Numbered from the stretch's first letter, positions 23,100-36,420 are shown. The stretch is 64,000 bases of DNA from Adiantum capillus-veneris (GCA_014529385.2 CM043958.1:154625293-154689292); one strand, 5' to 3'. The notes: generated by a model from the letters alone, not told the origin. Numbers and translations: made by a program.

Positions 23100-23949
23100 T
23101 GGTTACAATCTCTTGGTGTCCTAGCTTACTTGCCTCACTTTCTCTAGCTTTACATGATAAGGTGTACCCACTTTCAATAGTCCCCCTTAGGAGAATTACC
23201 AAAAAACAGTCTGTTTTTTCACACTAATATGTATATTGACTTACTTGCATGTACTTTTTAGCAGCAAGATCACAAAATGCATAGTTTAATTATTAAACAT
23301 GATGGAAAGCTTCGATCTTCAATTTTTCGAACAAAAATAGAAATTTTAGTATGCAAGAAGTACTTTGGTCCAGCTTGTCATGCCCTATCACAACACTGTA
23401 ACCTTGATGAACAATTGTCTATATCTTTATATGAAGCTATTCGCTTGAATTGTCCTTTTGCACATCAATTATTCACTTGCAATTTAATTTGATTTTTGAT
23501 CAGTTTTGGGGTCTCTATGTAATTATTTTTTATTTTTCTTTGTTGGAATCGCTCTTTAAAAAGGCCTTAATTTTTTACACTAGACCTTTAATGATGTATA
23601 TAATATTTTCCAAGATCTTACGATCATTTGATATACGACCCATAGGATGTGACTCTGTAAAAAAGTAGAATCTTTAACGGTTGATTTCTTTTAGATCTGG
23701 CTCGAAAAATAACAAAGATTGCTAAGAGGATCTTAAGGGAGTTTTTTTTAAATATAATAAATAATTTATATTTCCATTCAACTTGATTTTTATGTATCTT
23801 ATGGCTTTCATCATAAAGTACTGATGATTTTTTTTTTTTGAGTCGATTTGAGCTAGAAAAATATACTTTTCTATTTTTTTTTTCACTTCCACAATTAACT
23901 TAAGGTGTGGCTCCTTAGGTTTGGTAAAGTGTCATGCCTATGAAATTTT
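23100..23949. other. unassigned AT-rich DNA
   Basis: No recognised gene. A 71-codon plus-strand frame at 23277-23492 has no family resemblance. Confidence 0.4.
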
Positions 23950-23994
23950 GACACTTGTCCATAATTTATGGTTTGGTCTGTTTCTCCCAATCCT

Positions 23995-24405
23995 ACTTGT
24001 CTATTCCACGTCATACAAGGACGTTGCCACATCAGCAAACGTCCATAGTCAAAAGTTTGACTTTACACTTGGTGTGCCACTTCATCATAATGCCAGCTCA
24101 TCCACCAACCTCAATTGCCACCTTGCATGCCACCTCACATTAGATGCCATGTCATCCACCATCTCACGTGACACTTGTCCGTGGTGCTTGCATGGCTTGC
24201 CACATCACTCGCCACCTCACAATCCACCAAGCATGACACATCATCAACTTTCCAACTCACCATCTACCTTTTTGCCACCTAAACATTCCATGTCACCATT
24301 TTGCCATGTCACATTATGACATGGATGTTGAGGAGGATTTGACCGCCACGTCATATTGCCACATAGACGGCCCTGTCATCCATGCATAGCCATGTCATTT
24401 ATTTT
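23995..24405. repeat. cluster of CCA(C/T)(G/A)TCA(T/C)-type words
   Basis: About 13 imperfect copies of GCCACRTCAY/GCCAYGTCA occur in about 400 bp (for example near 24007, 24024, 24128, 24148, 24202, 24213, 24290, 24303, 24342 and 24390) at irregular spacing of about 15-40 bp. The core overlaps the plant bZIP site TGACGTGG read on the other strand. It lies about 420 bp upstream of KGEHDG copy 1. Confidence 0.6.
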
Positions 24406-24825
24406 TATCTTTAATAAACTTTTATAAATGAATAAATTGTATAGATGATAAGACATAATTATTAAAAGACAACTCAAAGTAAATTATTTTTTATTTTATA
24501 ATATTATAATTTTTTTATTTTTTATTTATTTAAATTATTATTGGATGAGAACTTAAGCATTTTAATTATTTTAAAAAAACCACTTAACATAAATCAACTA
24601 ACTTAAAAGATAATTATAAATTTATATAAACTATTTTTCTAAAATTTGATTGGTGTAATCTTATCAAGATTTACACCTTTTTAGATTACATTAGGGAGAC
24701 AATGTATATAAATCCCTTTTTTTTAGTGCACTTTATTTGAGAGTTTGAGAGTGAGTGTGTTTGGAGCATTTATGCTCTTTTGATTCAATCACTAACTATT
24801 CTAGCATTCATTTTTCTAAATAAGC
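24406..24825. other. AT-rich leader upstream of KGEHDG copy 1
   Basis: Strongly AT-rich to about 24640, then ATTACATTAGGGAGACAATGTATATAAATCC near 24690. TATATAAAT (about 24706) is a possible TATA box roughly 120 bp before the first ATG. No gene. Confidence 0.4.
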
Positions 24826-27800
24826 ATGGGTTCACTGTCACGAAGGTCTCGAAAGCAAGATGGATAGCACAAAGACCCCGTCCACAAAGTTGGAGATGCA
24901 GAAGCAATTGCCCATGCGGAAGAAAATTGACGAAAAGCTCGAAAACACAAGAAATACTCTAGAGCAAGATTACATGTGGATGTGCCGCAAGAGCCCACTA
25001 CAGGCCCTACGATCAAGGATTCTGGGGGTGTTCACATGTATGTATCACTGTATGAGGGTGATACTTCTTCTCTTCCTCTATGGCCTAGTATTTTGCCTTC
25101 TTCCCCTTCCTTGGTCCCTCTACCATTTTCCTCAACATCTACAGTTCTGCTAGGAGAGGCATCACCCGCTGGCGAGCTCACACCCCCCACAGTGGGTGCC
25201 TTTGGGGTGTCTCACATGGTATTGCCAACCTTAGAGCATTTTGTCAATCCATCGACACAACACAATCGCCTCATTTCTTTGAGTCGATTGTCCTCGCTTG
25301 CTCTTGGAGCACCCTTTGGAGTTGGCATGGAGGCATGTGTGGACCCTACAATAGCATGAAAGCCTAGCCCTTTGATGATGGTACGCTCCCTTAGTGCGTC
25401 TGGAGCCAAGTATCGTGCATGCATCATTGTGGAGACCTACTTTAGTGACATTGATCTTTCCTCACGCACTCAAGTGCTTGAGCATTTGTGGGACACCCTT
25501 GTGTCATTGAGGCCCCCACAATTATCAAGATCCATAGTCTGAGGACTCGTCGGTCTATGGCGGTAGTTGTAGATAGTGTCAGACGCTCTTACATTGCACT
25601 ATCTTGATGCGGATCCAAGGATGTACTTGCAGCTTGTTGCACACTCACCGTAGCAGTGGTAGCTACATCCATCACATGTATTTCTCGGGCCACTTCTCGT
25701 GTGTCATGCATTCATCGGCCCACATTGCATGCTAGACACCTTAGAAGACAACAACTTGATTTGGGACATAGTGATGAGCTTTGGGCTAGCAGTGGGCATG
25801 CTCCACAATGCTCACGCATTCTAGATTCATGCATGAGAGAGCTCATAGCACATTTTTGGGAGGATAATTGCCACGCCTTTCCAGACTTCAAAAATAAATT
25901 CAACATAGGATTGGTCGCAAGCAATACATAGAGCATGGTGCTATGATCCTAGAGATTACACAACGTCAGCTCTTTCATGTATTCTAGGATGCCCACCCTC
26001 ATATTAGGATTGGTCAGCGCTCCTTCGAGGCTTGCAAGCCTTGGTACGTGCAATTCATGCGTGAGAGGGAGACATAATGCTGCATATACCATGTGCAGTT
26101 TCAGATTGTGTATGATGTGTCCTGCACTCTCTCGGGGCGTGCTGGAGAGGTCCCAATGGGGCCACAAGATTTCATTCACTCTTTGTTATGTGAGCGTGTA
26201 GATGGGGCCTCCTACCATCAGATGTTGTGTGTGGAGGGCAAGTGTGCCCAATGTGGGGATCTTGCATGACTTACACCTGTCCTAGATGATGGTGATGCGG
26301 GTGAGACAATTACATGATAGCAGTATGACTACCAAACATACACAGGTCTTTGAGGTGGCACATCTTGTAGGTTGCAACTCACATCTCATACTATACCATA
26401 TCCCTACTTCATGCAAGCTTTTAGGTCCGATTTGTATCCATATGTGTAGCATGCACGTCGCACAAAGTGGCAGGATCATCAGTTTCCTGCTTGCCTTGCC
26501 GCCTTCCCCATTGGCATTGTGGTCTTTATCGTGGATTTTGCTGCGAACTACACCTTTTCTCCACAACACGAGATCGAGTCTGAATATTACTTCTCTGAGT
26601 AGGTAGAATTGATAACTTGACATTTGCTTTGCACTTTTAGCCACATGATGTAATTGCATTGTTTCATTTACTCTAACCTTTTTAAATGCTTTTGAAGGTG
26701 ACATATCTTATCTTCATGCAGAGGCCGCAGTTGATGGAGTGGAGAGCTCTAAGGAATCATGAATGATCATATGTGAGTACCATTTCTATATCAATGACGA
26801 TCACTCACACAGTGTGCAGTTATTGCAACATTGTTTCCAGCAACATGATGAATTCCTTTGTGAGTGCCACATCTCATTCTCTTGGAGCTATAATTGGTTG
26901 GATGGTTGTGTTACATATTTCAAAAGTGCATGTCAATTATGTTGGTTGTACAGATGGAACCATAGAGTGGCATACCTTGCATTTGGAGCTTCTTTGAGTG
27001 AAGGCATGGAAAGGGAGAGCATGATGGTGCAGGTGCTTGTGTAAAGTGCACTCTTTGACGATATCAACTTTGATGCGACAGTGACCGATTTAAAGATGCT
27101 AGACAAGTTGTGGAATGGTGCTCACAACACATGGCATATGACTCATCTTAAGGCAATGGATGCTCAATGAGGAGGTTGTTTTGGTGCGCGGATAGCCAGG
27201 ATATTGATCTCACTAGCTAGGACTGTGACAATGTAGCATGTATGCACTAGTTGCACAACATTTATAGCACCACAACGAGGGATCCCACCATCTATACTAG
27301 GCACCACTCATGCTTCTATGATGCTTGGGTACATGGTGAGTGGATAGATTGCACCATGACAAAGTAAGCTGATAGGTGGATACTACAACCTCTTTCACCA
27401 TCACAGGATATGATCACATTGAGTATCTCCATTGATAGCCAGACCACACAATTCTCAGAGGATGTTGATACTCTCACAGATTACTTGGTAGAGGGAGATG
27501 ATTTTGCAGTTACTGCTAAGGAGGGAAATGCAGAGGGAGTTGACTATTATATTCTTAGGTGCACCAAGGCAAAGTATGTGCTTCAAGAATTCACCGTGGA
27601 TGATTATGGTGAAGTATATGATGCTGTGAGTATGGTTGTTTCAGGGCACTATTTTTAGCAATCCCATGGACATGGGCACTACATCCATTTTGTATAGTAT
27701 GAGTGACCGAAGGTGGCCATACACTACTCCCATCTTGTCCTTGCTATGAAGCTAAGGCTAGAGAGGATTATCAACAAGAAGAAAGGGACCACCCCTCAGT

Positions 27801-28065
27801 GGTGTTTGGGTCCGGATGAGCACGAGAGCATCTTGTCCTTGCTATGAAGCTAAGGCTAGAGAGGATTATCAACAAGAAGAAAGGGACCACCCTTCACTGG
27901 TGTTTGGGTCCGGATGAGCACGAGAGCATCATGGAGACAATCCACAGCAAGGTAGGAGCTATAGACCTTGCAGATGATATAGGACTGATTTTGGAGATGA
28001 TAACTGTGATGATGAGTGCTAGCAATGACCCCTACATTCGTGCTATTTACCATTCCACCTTTTGA
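24826..28065 (+). pseudogene. KGEHDG-family transposase-like protein, long copy 1
   Basis: ATG 24826 (M-G-S-L-S-R-R-S-R-K-Q-D-G) precedes K-V-G-D-A-E-A-I-A-H-A-E-E. Recognisable blocks then follow in several frames. 25383-25540: A-K-Y-R-A-C-I-I-V-E-T-Y-F, E-H-L-W-D. 26008-26100: Q-R-S-F-E-A-C-K-P-W-Y-V, C-C-I-Y-H-V-Q-F. 26229-26258: C-V-E-G-K-C-A-Q-C-G. 26465-26560: K-W-Q-D-H-Q-F, then I-V-V-F-I-V-D-F-A-A-N-Y (Asp at 26534). A probable intron spans about 26600-26700. 26796-26841: D-D-H-S-H-S-V-Q, Q-H-C-F. 26895: W-L-D-G-C (Asp at 26901). 27008-27028: G-K-G-E-H-D-G. 27303-27400: S-C-F-Y, G-E-W-I-D-C. 27490-27580: V-E-G-D-D-F-A-V, E-G-V-D-Y-Y-I-L-R-C-T. Asp-Asp-Glu spacing fits a DDE transposase, which is inference. 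Stops and frameshifts inactivate it. KDZ/Zisupton-like or Kolobok-like transposases are alternatives to compare. Confidence 0.6.
27731..27926. repeat. 98-bp tandem duplication in KGEHDG copy 1
   Basis: 27731-27828 is repeated at 27829-27926 with few differences (CCTCAGTGG versus CTTCACTGG). 98 is not a multiple of 3, so it disrupts the frame near the C-terminus. Confidence 0.95.
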
Positions 28066-28252
28066 CCCTTTCGTCATTTCTATTCTTGTATACACTAGTT
28101 CATTGATATTGTATATTATGGTGTTGTACTTTCCCTCGTTCATTTGATGTTCATTTTTGAAATTACCATTCATAGGTTTTTTTTTTTGGTTTACCATTGA
28201 TCTACGTTTATTAAAGGTTTACGATCTTACGTTGTTGTCTTGACTGTCATTA
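28066..28252. other. 3' flank of KGEHDG copy 1
   Basis: AT-rich, with a GTTTTTTTTTTTGGTTTACC stretch near 28175. No gene. Confidence 0.4.
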
Positions 28253-29239
28253 GCGAGACGAATGCCAATTCATTGTAAGACGCCCTGCACGATCGAGACG
28301 AATTGCGACGCCCATGAAACTTTGCAGGGGTAAGCAATTGTGTGCTTTACTCACCCTTGCAAATTTTTATGGCCATCCTGTCTCGTTGGTTTAGGGTGGC
28401 ACAATCGTCAATTTTTTCTCTTTGGCCTTGCCAAGGGCCCAATCGTAAAAAATAGACCATTGTGCCGTTGTAGACCATTGAGACAGATTGCGATGCCCAT
28501 GAAACCTTGCAGGGGCAGGGATTTGTATGCCTTTCCCACCCTTGCAAAGTTTCATGGCCATCCACTCCCATCTAGTTGGTCTAGGGTGGAAAAACTGCCA
28601 ATTTTTCCACTTTGGCCTGGCCAAGGGCCCAATGGTAAAAAACTAGTGATTTTGCCACCGTACATCGTCGAGACGGATTACGATGCCCATGAAATTTTGC
28701 AAGGGTGAGTATCTAAGTGCTTTCACCACTCTTGCAAAGTTTCATGGCCATCCGCTCCCGTCTTGTCGGTCTAGGGTGGCATAATTGCCAATTTTTCGGC
28801 TTTGGCATCGCCAAGGGCCCAATCGTAAAAAAAATGGCGATTGTGCCAATGTAGACCTTCGAGACGGATTGCGATGCCCATGGAACTTTGTAGGGGTGGG
28901 GATTAGTTTTCTTTTTTCACCCTTGTAGATTTTCATGGCCATCCGTTCCGGTCTCCTCGGTCTAGGGTGGCACAGTCGCCAATTTTTCCGCTTTGGCCTC
29001 GCCACGGGCCTAATCGTCAAAAATTGACCATTGTGCCACAATAGACCGTTGAGACAGATTGCGATTCCCATGAAAATTTGTAGGGATGGAGATAATTGTT
29101 TTTTCCCCACCCTTGCAAAGTTTCATGGCCATCCACTCCCGTCTGGTCGATCTAGGGTGGCACAATCGCCAATTTTTCCGCTTTGGCATCACCAAGGACC
29201 CAATCATAAAAATGGTGATTATGCTGCCATAGACCATTG
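28253..29239. repeat. 190-bp satellite, five copies, with two dyads per unit
   Basis: Units begin GAGAC(G/A)(G/A)ATTGCGATGCCCATG at 28295, 28480, 28670, 28861 and 29051 (periods 185, 190, 191, 190), with partial units at about 28253 and 29240. Each unit contains an inverted pair CCATGAAA..TTGCA.GGGTG / CACCCTTGCAAA.TTTCATGG and a second pair GGCACAATCGCCA / TGGCGATTGTGCC. The open frames on both strands in this interval are shadows of the repeat. It lies immediately 3' of KGEHDG copy 1. Confidence 0.9.
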
Positions 29240-29259
29240 TGATAGATTAGAGAGAATGC

Positions 29260-29822
29260 CATTTGATAGTAGCTCCGATTTATTTCATTTCTATCTCAAA
29301 ATTTAATAGTTTTAGAAATGATGTTTTAATTGCTTTAAAAATCTTGGAATAAAAGATAGGTCGCGATTTGCGTGAATCATCCTTCTACCTGGACAAAGGT
29401 AGGCCAAATGTGGCATAAATCACATTGAATGCAGGTGCACTTGTCTAAAAAAGGTTTGCATATACCTAAGGTGAAACTCTCTTCCCTACATTTTCTTTGC
29501 TTTTCCTCGTCTTCATTGTGTTCCATCACAAATCCCGTAGAGAAAGCAACAATGTAGAGCAGATGACCTCGTAGATCGTCTACATATATCAAGTCAGTGG
29601 AAATATTCAACAACTTTGACCTAGACCATGGTCGATGGCTATCCACTACAATAACCATTGGTAGTAGGGTTCTTCTACAAACAAAAAATGCCGATTGTTT
29701 TATTTTGAAGCATACTGTCTTTCAACCTACCACAAAGGGAGTTTTGCATGAAGACGTTAACATATCATCTCATTTCTCTAGTTTGACAGAATCGCATCAA
29801 CAACAAACAGAATTGCTCGCTC

Positions 29823-29825
<3 letters not shown>
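29260..29825. other. unassigned DNA
   Basis: No gene recognised on either strand. Confidence 0.4.

Positions 29826-29887
<62 letters not shown>
29826..29887. repeat. (CT)n microsatellite
   Basis: Pure CT run of about 62 bp. Confidence 0.95.
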
Positions 29888-29889
<2 letters not shown>

Positions 29890-30088
29890 TCCAGTCATTG
29901 TTTGGGAAATATCATTTTCCCAAACATACAAATTCCTTTCCTTGAATTTGCCAAGAGGAGATTTAAAAAAAAAAGGGTCATTTTTTTTTATTGTTTACAT
30001 TATTTTGGGGTGAAATTGAAAGTGGCATGATATTAAGCTGAGACACATTTTTCTTGAACATTGTCTCCAGTGTTAATTCCGCACATGC

Positions 30089-30095
30089 CTCCCCC

Positions 30096-30188
<93 letters not shown>
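30089..30188. repeat. (C)n(CT)n microsatellite
   Basis: About 18 C followed by about 80 bp of CT. Confidence 0.95.
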
Positions 30189-30190
<2 letters not shown>

Positions 30191-30335
30191 GTGTAACTAT
30201 TAATCACATGCATGACTCTATACTCTCTCCAGCGATGCCAGGCAAGTTTAGACAGACATTGAAGCATTAAATGCAAGGTTTGAGGACTTTGAGCTTGTGC
30301 TCCAATTGGCTCAAGCCTCAATTAACATAGAGACC

Positions 30336-30340
<5 letters not shown>

Positions 30341-30429
<89 letters not shown>
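30341..30429. repeat. (CT)n microsatellite
   Basis: Pure CT run of about 89 bp. Confidence 0.95.
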
Positions 30430-30432
<3 letters not shown>

Positions 30433-32442
30433 TGATGCGAAGGAGTGCATACGGAGTCCGGACATTGGTGTCTCTCTTTTGCCGGATCGTTATCATGCTG
30501 GATAGCTATCATGCTGTTCTTGGCACCTGTCCATGTAAGTGTATTTGCTGCAATGACTGATCACCACTGTCCTTATTAGTATAATTTTGTTACCTAGGTA
30601 TATGTTGGTAGATATTTGGATTTGAATTTATATGTTGGAATTGAAATTGGAATTGGAATTGGTATACGATGATTTCCTGTCATGACATAATTATGGAATT
30701 GAACTTGAGATTGATGAGAATTGATTTATTGAATGATGATTGTGACCAATGATATCCTGATTCATTAGGATATGACATATACTGCTTATTCTAGTGGTTT
30801 GGGACACTAGAATAGGTAGTATAGGATGACCGCATGTATAAGCAATGTTATTCAAATTTATGATTTTTTTTTTCAACATGTGCTACTTCTAACACAGAGT
30901 ACTAACCATTGTTTTTTGATATGTATGATTACAGATTTTTAACTTTGCAACTGAGAACAATTGCTTTCTAATGGAGAGCTATGTAAATGACGTGATAAAT
31001 TATTGTATTTATTGGACAAATGACAAGTGGCAAAGGCATAGATGCTTGATGGAATGTACAAAGGATACTAGATTATTATCATTGTGTTATTAAAGTACTC
31101 TATATGAGCTATGGCCAATTAATGTCTAGCCAAACAGTGTGTATTCATTTTGAGAAATCAAAAATCTATAAAGTAAATATGTGCAAGAGGAAAATGCTCA
31201 CTCTTGCACGGGGGGAGATTTCACCCAGCACCTATGCCTACTCTTCTCCTATCTTCTCTTCTCTCTTGTTGTGCTGATGTAGCACTTTGTTCTAGGAGGT
31301 GCATCTGCACATGCTTTTCTACTCTCTCTTGCTCTGTCTCTCTCTATCCACATATTGCATGGATTATGCGTTGTGTGACTCGTTATGTATGCAAATCTAT
31401 TGTTTTATGGCTTGTAGTGTGCTATTTTGGGTATTTTGCAAGGCCGCTATGCTCCCCATTTGTAGCACATAGAGCAAAGAGAGGATGTGGCCATGGGGTT
31501 CTTTTAATGGAGAAAAACGTCCAACAAAGGGTGTAGCATCTTATATGCTTCAAATTTCTTATGCATAATTCAGGCAATGGTGAAAAATAAGTAATGGCAT
31601 AGAATGGGCCACTTCTAACCACAAGTAGCAGTGGGCTATTCTTAAGGAAGGAGGGGAGAGTCTAGGGTCAAAGACAAGCTCCCCAAGAAGCTGTTGATAG
31701 CAGAATTTGCAAGGCCAGCGTTGAAGCCACATGATTTTTCTACCTGTGTCCATGGTAAAATGAAAATATTGGGTTCACGCCTTGCTACATGTTCCTTGCA
31801 TCAATTAAAGGTCATGTCTCTCTTCTACTCTCAATGTTCACAAAAAGCTTCCCCAAGAGAAAGAAGAGAACCGAGAGAGAAAAATTCCACATTTGAGGAT
31901 GCACGTAGCAATGTAGAAGCTGTAAATTTCAGGTCCGTGTTAGATCTTCTTAGCCAAGTGAGCATCCATCCTCAAAACTTCTCTATCCTCATCACCTCCA
32001 TAGCCCCACCCCATCGTATGTCTCCATGATTGTCAATCATTTCAAGCTAAAAAAGGACTACAAAGCTTTTCATCTCAGCAAAATACATCTTTAAATCGCA
32101 TGCAAGCTTGCAAATGACCTCATACGATCTAAGCCTAATCACTACGCACTTGTCCTAAGCACATAAAACATCTCTCTCAACTGGTATCTTGGCTATATAT
32201 TCAATTAGTAGTTACGTGGAGCATACCCACAATATAATCGCCAATAGGAGAAACACTTCCATTGCCTGCATGTTAATTTTATTCGGCCCATCGACGGACT
32301 CATTTGGCAATGAGTTTTATGTCCCTGACATGCACAAATTGACGATGACAGACCAACTTTGTTGAGATAGAGAGATACGGAGAGAGGGAGAGATTTGGTA
32401 TAGTGTTCCTGAGAGAAAATATCTCAAGTATGATAGCTTGCT
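30430..32442. other. unassigned DNA
   Basis: Includes a small GGAATTG repeat near 30635-30665. No gene, RNA gene or mobile element that I can support. Short open frames at 31204-31536 and 31694-32029 lack any recognisable motif. Confidence 0.4.
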
Positions 32443-33240
<798 letters not shown>

Positions 33241-33244
33241 CATA

Positions 33245-34850
33245 AGAATAGATAAGGCTAGTACCATCAATATGATGGGTCTCTGGCCAATGGGTCTAAA
33301 CCCTAACACTTGCAAGTTGCAGCTTGTTCACAATGATGTTTGTGACCCAATGCACACTCTTTCTTTTAGTAATAATATGTACTTCGTGACTTTCATTGAT
33401 GGTTACTCACGGCTTACTTGGGTATATTTGCTTAAGGCTAAGTATGAAGTGCTTATGTACTTCAAACTTTTTTGTTGTTGAGTGAAAATGTATCCAGTTG
33501 TACTGTGAGTACCCCCTGTTACGATCGAGGAGAGGGGTGAGTATCTGTCAAAATGATTTTAAGTATTTCTGGTTGGTGGTGGGCTAAAACACAAATCTTC
33601 AAAAAACTATTGGTTGCCTCGTCTATATATGCAGTACAGGGCCAAATATTTAGTTTACAGTCTGTCAAGTGCGTAGGTTTATGCATAGCCTAGGTCTAAG
33701 CTTTGGTAATTAAGAGGATCTTTTTCTACTTGAATGGAACTATATATCTTTGGCTGTTTTATCCCAAGCGACAAATCATTACCACTAGATTTACATTTTT
33801 TTTTTTGACTTGGATTGGGTTGGTTTCTATGACACATGAGTGTCCACAAGTGATTTTTGTCTCATGCTCAACAATTCATGCATATCTTGGTTGAGAAAGA
33901 AGCACCCTACCATGGCCACCTCTAGTTGTGAAGCTAAGTACAAGGTAGCTTTTATAGCTATGGTTGAGTGTGTGTGTCCTGAATGCCTTATGGCTCATTT
34001 GGCAATTGGCTAGCACTCTCATCTACACTAACAATCAGAGTGCAATTGTGGCTGCAAGGAACCTAGTCTTTCCTACTCCCATGAAGATTTGCATACTTCT
34101 TTTGACTCGGATTGGGTTGGTTGCTATGCCACATGAGTGTCCACAAGTGATTTTTGTGTCATGCTCAATAGTTCATGCATATCTTGGTTGAGCAAGAAGC
34201 ACCCTACCATGGCCACCTTCTAGTTGTGAAGCTAAGTATAGGGTAGATTTCATAGCTATGGCTGAGTGTGTGTGTGGCCTTGATGCCTTATGGATCACAT
34301 GGGAGTTGGTTGGCACTCTCATCTACATTGACAGTCAGAGCGCATTGGCAGTTGTAAGGAACCTGGTCTTTCTTGCTCACACAAAGCAGACTGAGAGGTG
34401 CATTATCACTATGCCAAAGTGAGACTCTCACTTGGAGAGATCATCTTAGTTTATGTGACGACACAAGACAACCTTGCAAATCTGTTCACAAAGGCATTGC
34501 ATCATGAGAAAAGCTCAAAGCTTTTTGCAAAGCTTTGGGCTTGCTTCCCTTTGTGGCATGATCATGCCCAGAGAGCATGACACTTCCCCTATTTCTATGT
34601 GCCAGCTCTTATTCACCACATCCCTCCTAGGAGGGGGAATTCCTTTCCATTCATGTATATTGTAGTGAGTGAAAAAACTTAGGACCACTTGAGAACTTTT
34701 TCCCCTCACTACAAGGTTTTCCCCCCGTGCTTTGTATATATGCCAATTACTCTATGGTTATCGTATTTTGTATTTGCACACGTAGTAATGAACTCTCTAT
34801 TGTGTGCCTTGAGATTCTTCTTGAAAGGAAGCATAAGGGTGGAGTTGGAT
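33245..34850 (+). pseudogene. Ty1/copia remnant: integrase piece, RNase H and 3' LTR trace
   Basis: 33300-33480 is the start of the copia integrase core (Q-L-V-H-N-D-V-C-D-P-M, F-V-T-F-I-D-G-Y-S-R, W-V-Y-L-L-K-A-K-Y-E-V). At about 33585 the sequence jumps to the end of the reverse transcriptase. R-I-F-F-Y-L-N-G-T-I (33715) leads into RNase H (A-T-S-S-C-E-A-K-Y), which is present twice. 34440-34560 gives Q-D-N-L-A-N-L-F-T-K-A-L. A GGAGGGGGAATT polypurine run lies near 34630. The following DNA (34645-34850) still matches the LTR of the copia element at 41484-45663 in order (TTTTCCCCCCGTGC, CTCTCTATTGTGTGCCTTGAG). Same family, older copy, opposite orientation, heavily deleted. Confidence 0.8.
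33807..34385. repeat. 297-bp tandem duplication of the copia RNase H region
   Basis: The segment starting GACT(T/C)GGATTGGGTTGG is present at 33807 and 34104. Both copies contain GAGTGTCCACAAGTGATTTT and AAGAAGCACCCTACCATGG. It duplicates most of the RNase H coding region inside the copia remnant. Confidence 0.9.
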
Positions 34851-35195
34851 ACGTGTAAGCCAGAGAGCACGATACACATATATGGTGAGGGAGAGCCAAC
34901 CCTCTTCTGCTTTGTAGCACACAATAGAAAGTTAGTTTTGTGTGTGGCTCATAATTGTATATCTATAAAATTAAAGGTTAGTGGGCATAAGTTAGTGATG
35001 GGTGATGGGCGTTCAACATACATGGTTAAAAAACCAATATTCTCCCACTTGATGACCAATGTGGGAGACTGTAGAACTTTAAAACCTGTTCAGTTAGTGA
35101 AGAATACCACATCTTCACCCGATGCCCATCATCTGATAGTAGTGTTGAAGCTAATTGCTATTAATGAGTGCATTCACTGCATTCTCTGATGTATG
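34851..35195. other. spacer between two copia remnants
   Basis: No coding signal. AATGTGGGAGACTG near 35058 resembles a retroelement polypurine tract followed by a possible LTR start, too little to call. Confidence 0.3.
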
Positions 35196-36420
35196 TATCT
35201 TCACCAAGTCAAGCTTCTTGTTTTCCAGTCAATTGCAAAATTGAAGTGATAACACACATTAATATAAACTTTTTCCTTGCATGAAACACCAGATTCTTAG
35301 CCAAGAAAATAGCTCTCCGACTATCACAATGAAGAAAGAATATCTTTTTCTCTAGTCTAAGATCTCCCACTAGACAAGTAATCCATAAAGCTTCTTTGCA
35401 TGCTGCACTCAAAGTGACATACTCTGCCTCTGTAATGGAAGTTGACATACAATCTTGAAGAGGGAATCTCCAAGAAATAGCAAAACTAGCAAAAATGATT
35501 TACAATTGTCAACACATCCTACATACTCACTATCAACATATCCCCTAATGGATGACTTTCCACAACCATAGCACTCAAATATTTGAGAATCGATTTGATA
35601 GCATCCTAACGCTTATTTCCAAGACCGGACCGGACATATACATGTTTACAACTCCCATTGCATACACATTGTCAAGTATCGTAGCCACCATGGAATACAT
35701 GACACTACCACAAGTTGAAGCATAAGAAACCTTAGCCATCATGTATTTTTCTTCAATAGATTTGGAACAATCATTCTTGTTGAGTTTCAAATAGGCAAGC
35801 AATGCAGTACTCAATGACATGCCCTTTTGCATATTGAAATGCTTAAGCACTTTTTGCACATACTCTTTCTGAGATACGTATAAAAATTTATTCTACGATC
35901 TTGAGTAATGCATATACCCAAAAATATGATGGGAATCACCCAAATCTTTCATGTCAACTAGCTATGTAGCTTCTTTTTTAGGTCAACAATGTCCTTTTTA
36001 GAATGACTAGCAATGAGCATGTCATCCACATAAAGAATAAGCACAAGGATCTATCCATTCTGTGGTATTTTCACATAAAGACATGGGTCCTTATCACTAT
36101 GCATAAATCCTTGGTACTTCAAACTTATGATACACTGCCGGCTTGGTTGATTTAGACCATAAAGACTCTTCTTTGGTCTACCCACCAAATATTCCTTGAC
36201 TTTTTGCACAAACCCCTTTGGATGTTGCATATAAATCTCCTCATTGAGATCACCATGTAAGAAAGCTATTATTACATCCATTTTAATTAGCTCTAGGTCC
36301 CTTGTCGCAACTAATCCCAAGCAAAAATCTCAGTGCCACCATTTTGACCACTAGAGATAAGAATTTTTCAAAATTCATGCCATACTCTTCTTGAATCCCT
36401 TACCTATGCACCAAGCTTTG
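35196..36420 (-). pseudogene. Ty1/copia reverse transcriptase-RNase H remnant (second family)
   Basis: Read on -. 36400-36300: E-Y-G-M-N-F-E-K-F-L-S-L-V-V-K-M. 36320-36051: M-D-V-I-I-A-F-L-H-G-D-L-N-E-E-I-Y-M-Q-H-P-K-G-F and K-K-S-L-Y-G-L-N-Q. About 36034-36010: L-Y-V-D-D-M-L-I, the YVDD polymerase motif. 35859-35575: V-L-K-H-F-N-M-Q, Y-A-S-T-C-G-S-V-M-Y. 35448-35209: RNase H with T-E-A-E-Y-V-T-L-S-A-A-C-K-E-A and H-C-D-S-R-R-A-I. The order is correct for copia pol, but frameshifts and stops break it. The motif wording differs from the copia at 41-45 kb, so it is a different lineage. No LTRs identified. Confidence 0.85.

Noticed and set aside
28295-29239. CRISPR-like array of regular repeats
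   Set aside because: The whole unit repeats with no unique spacers, and the setting is a plant nuclear transposon region.
28340-29306. Overlapping open frames of 70-120 codons on both strands
   Set aside because: They have the same period as the 190-bp satellite and exist only because the repeat has few stops.
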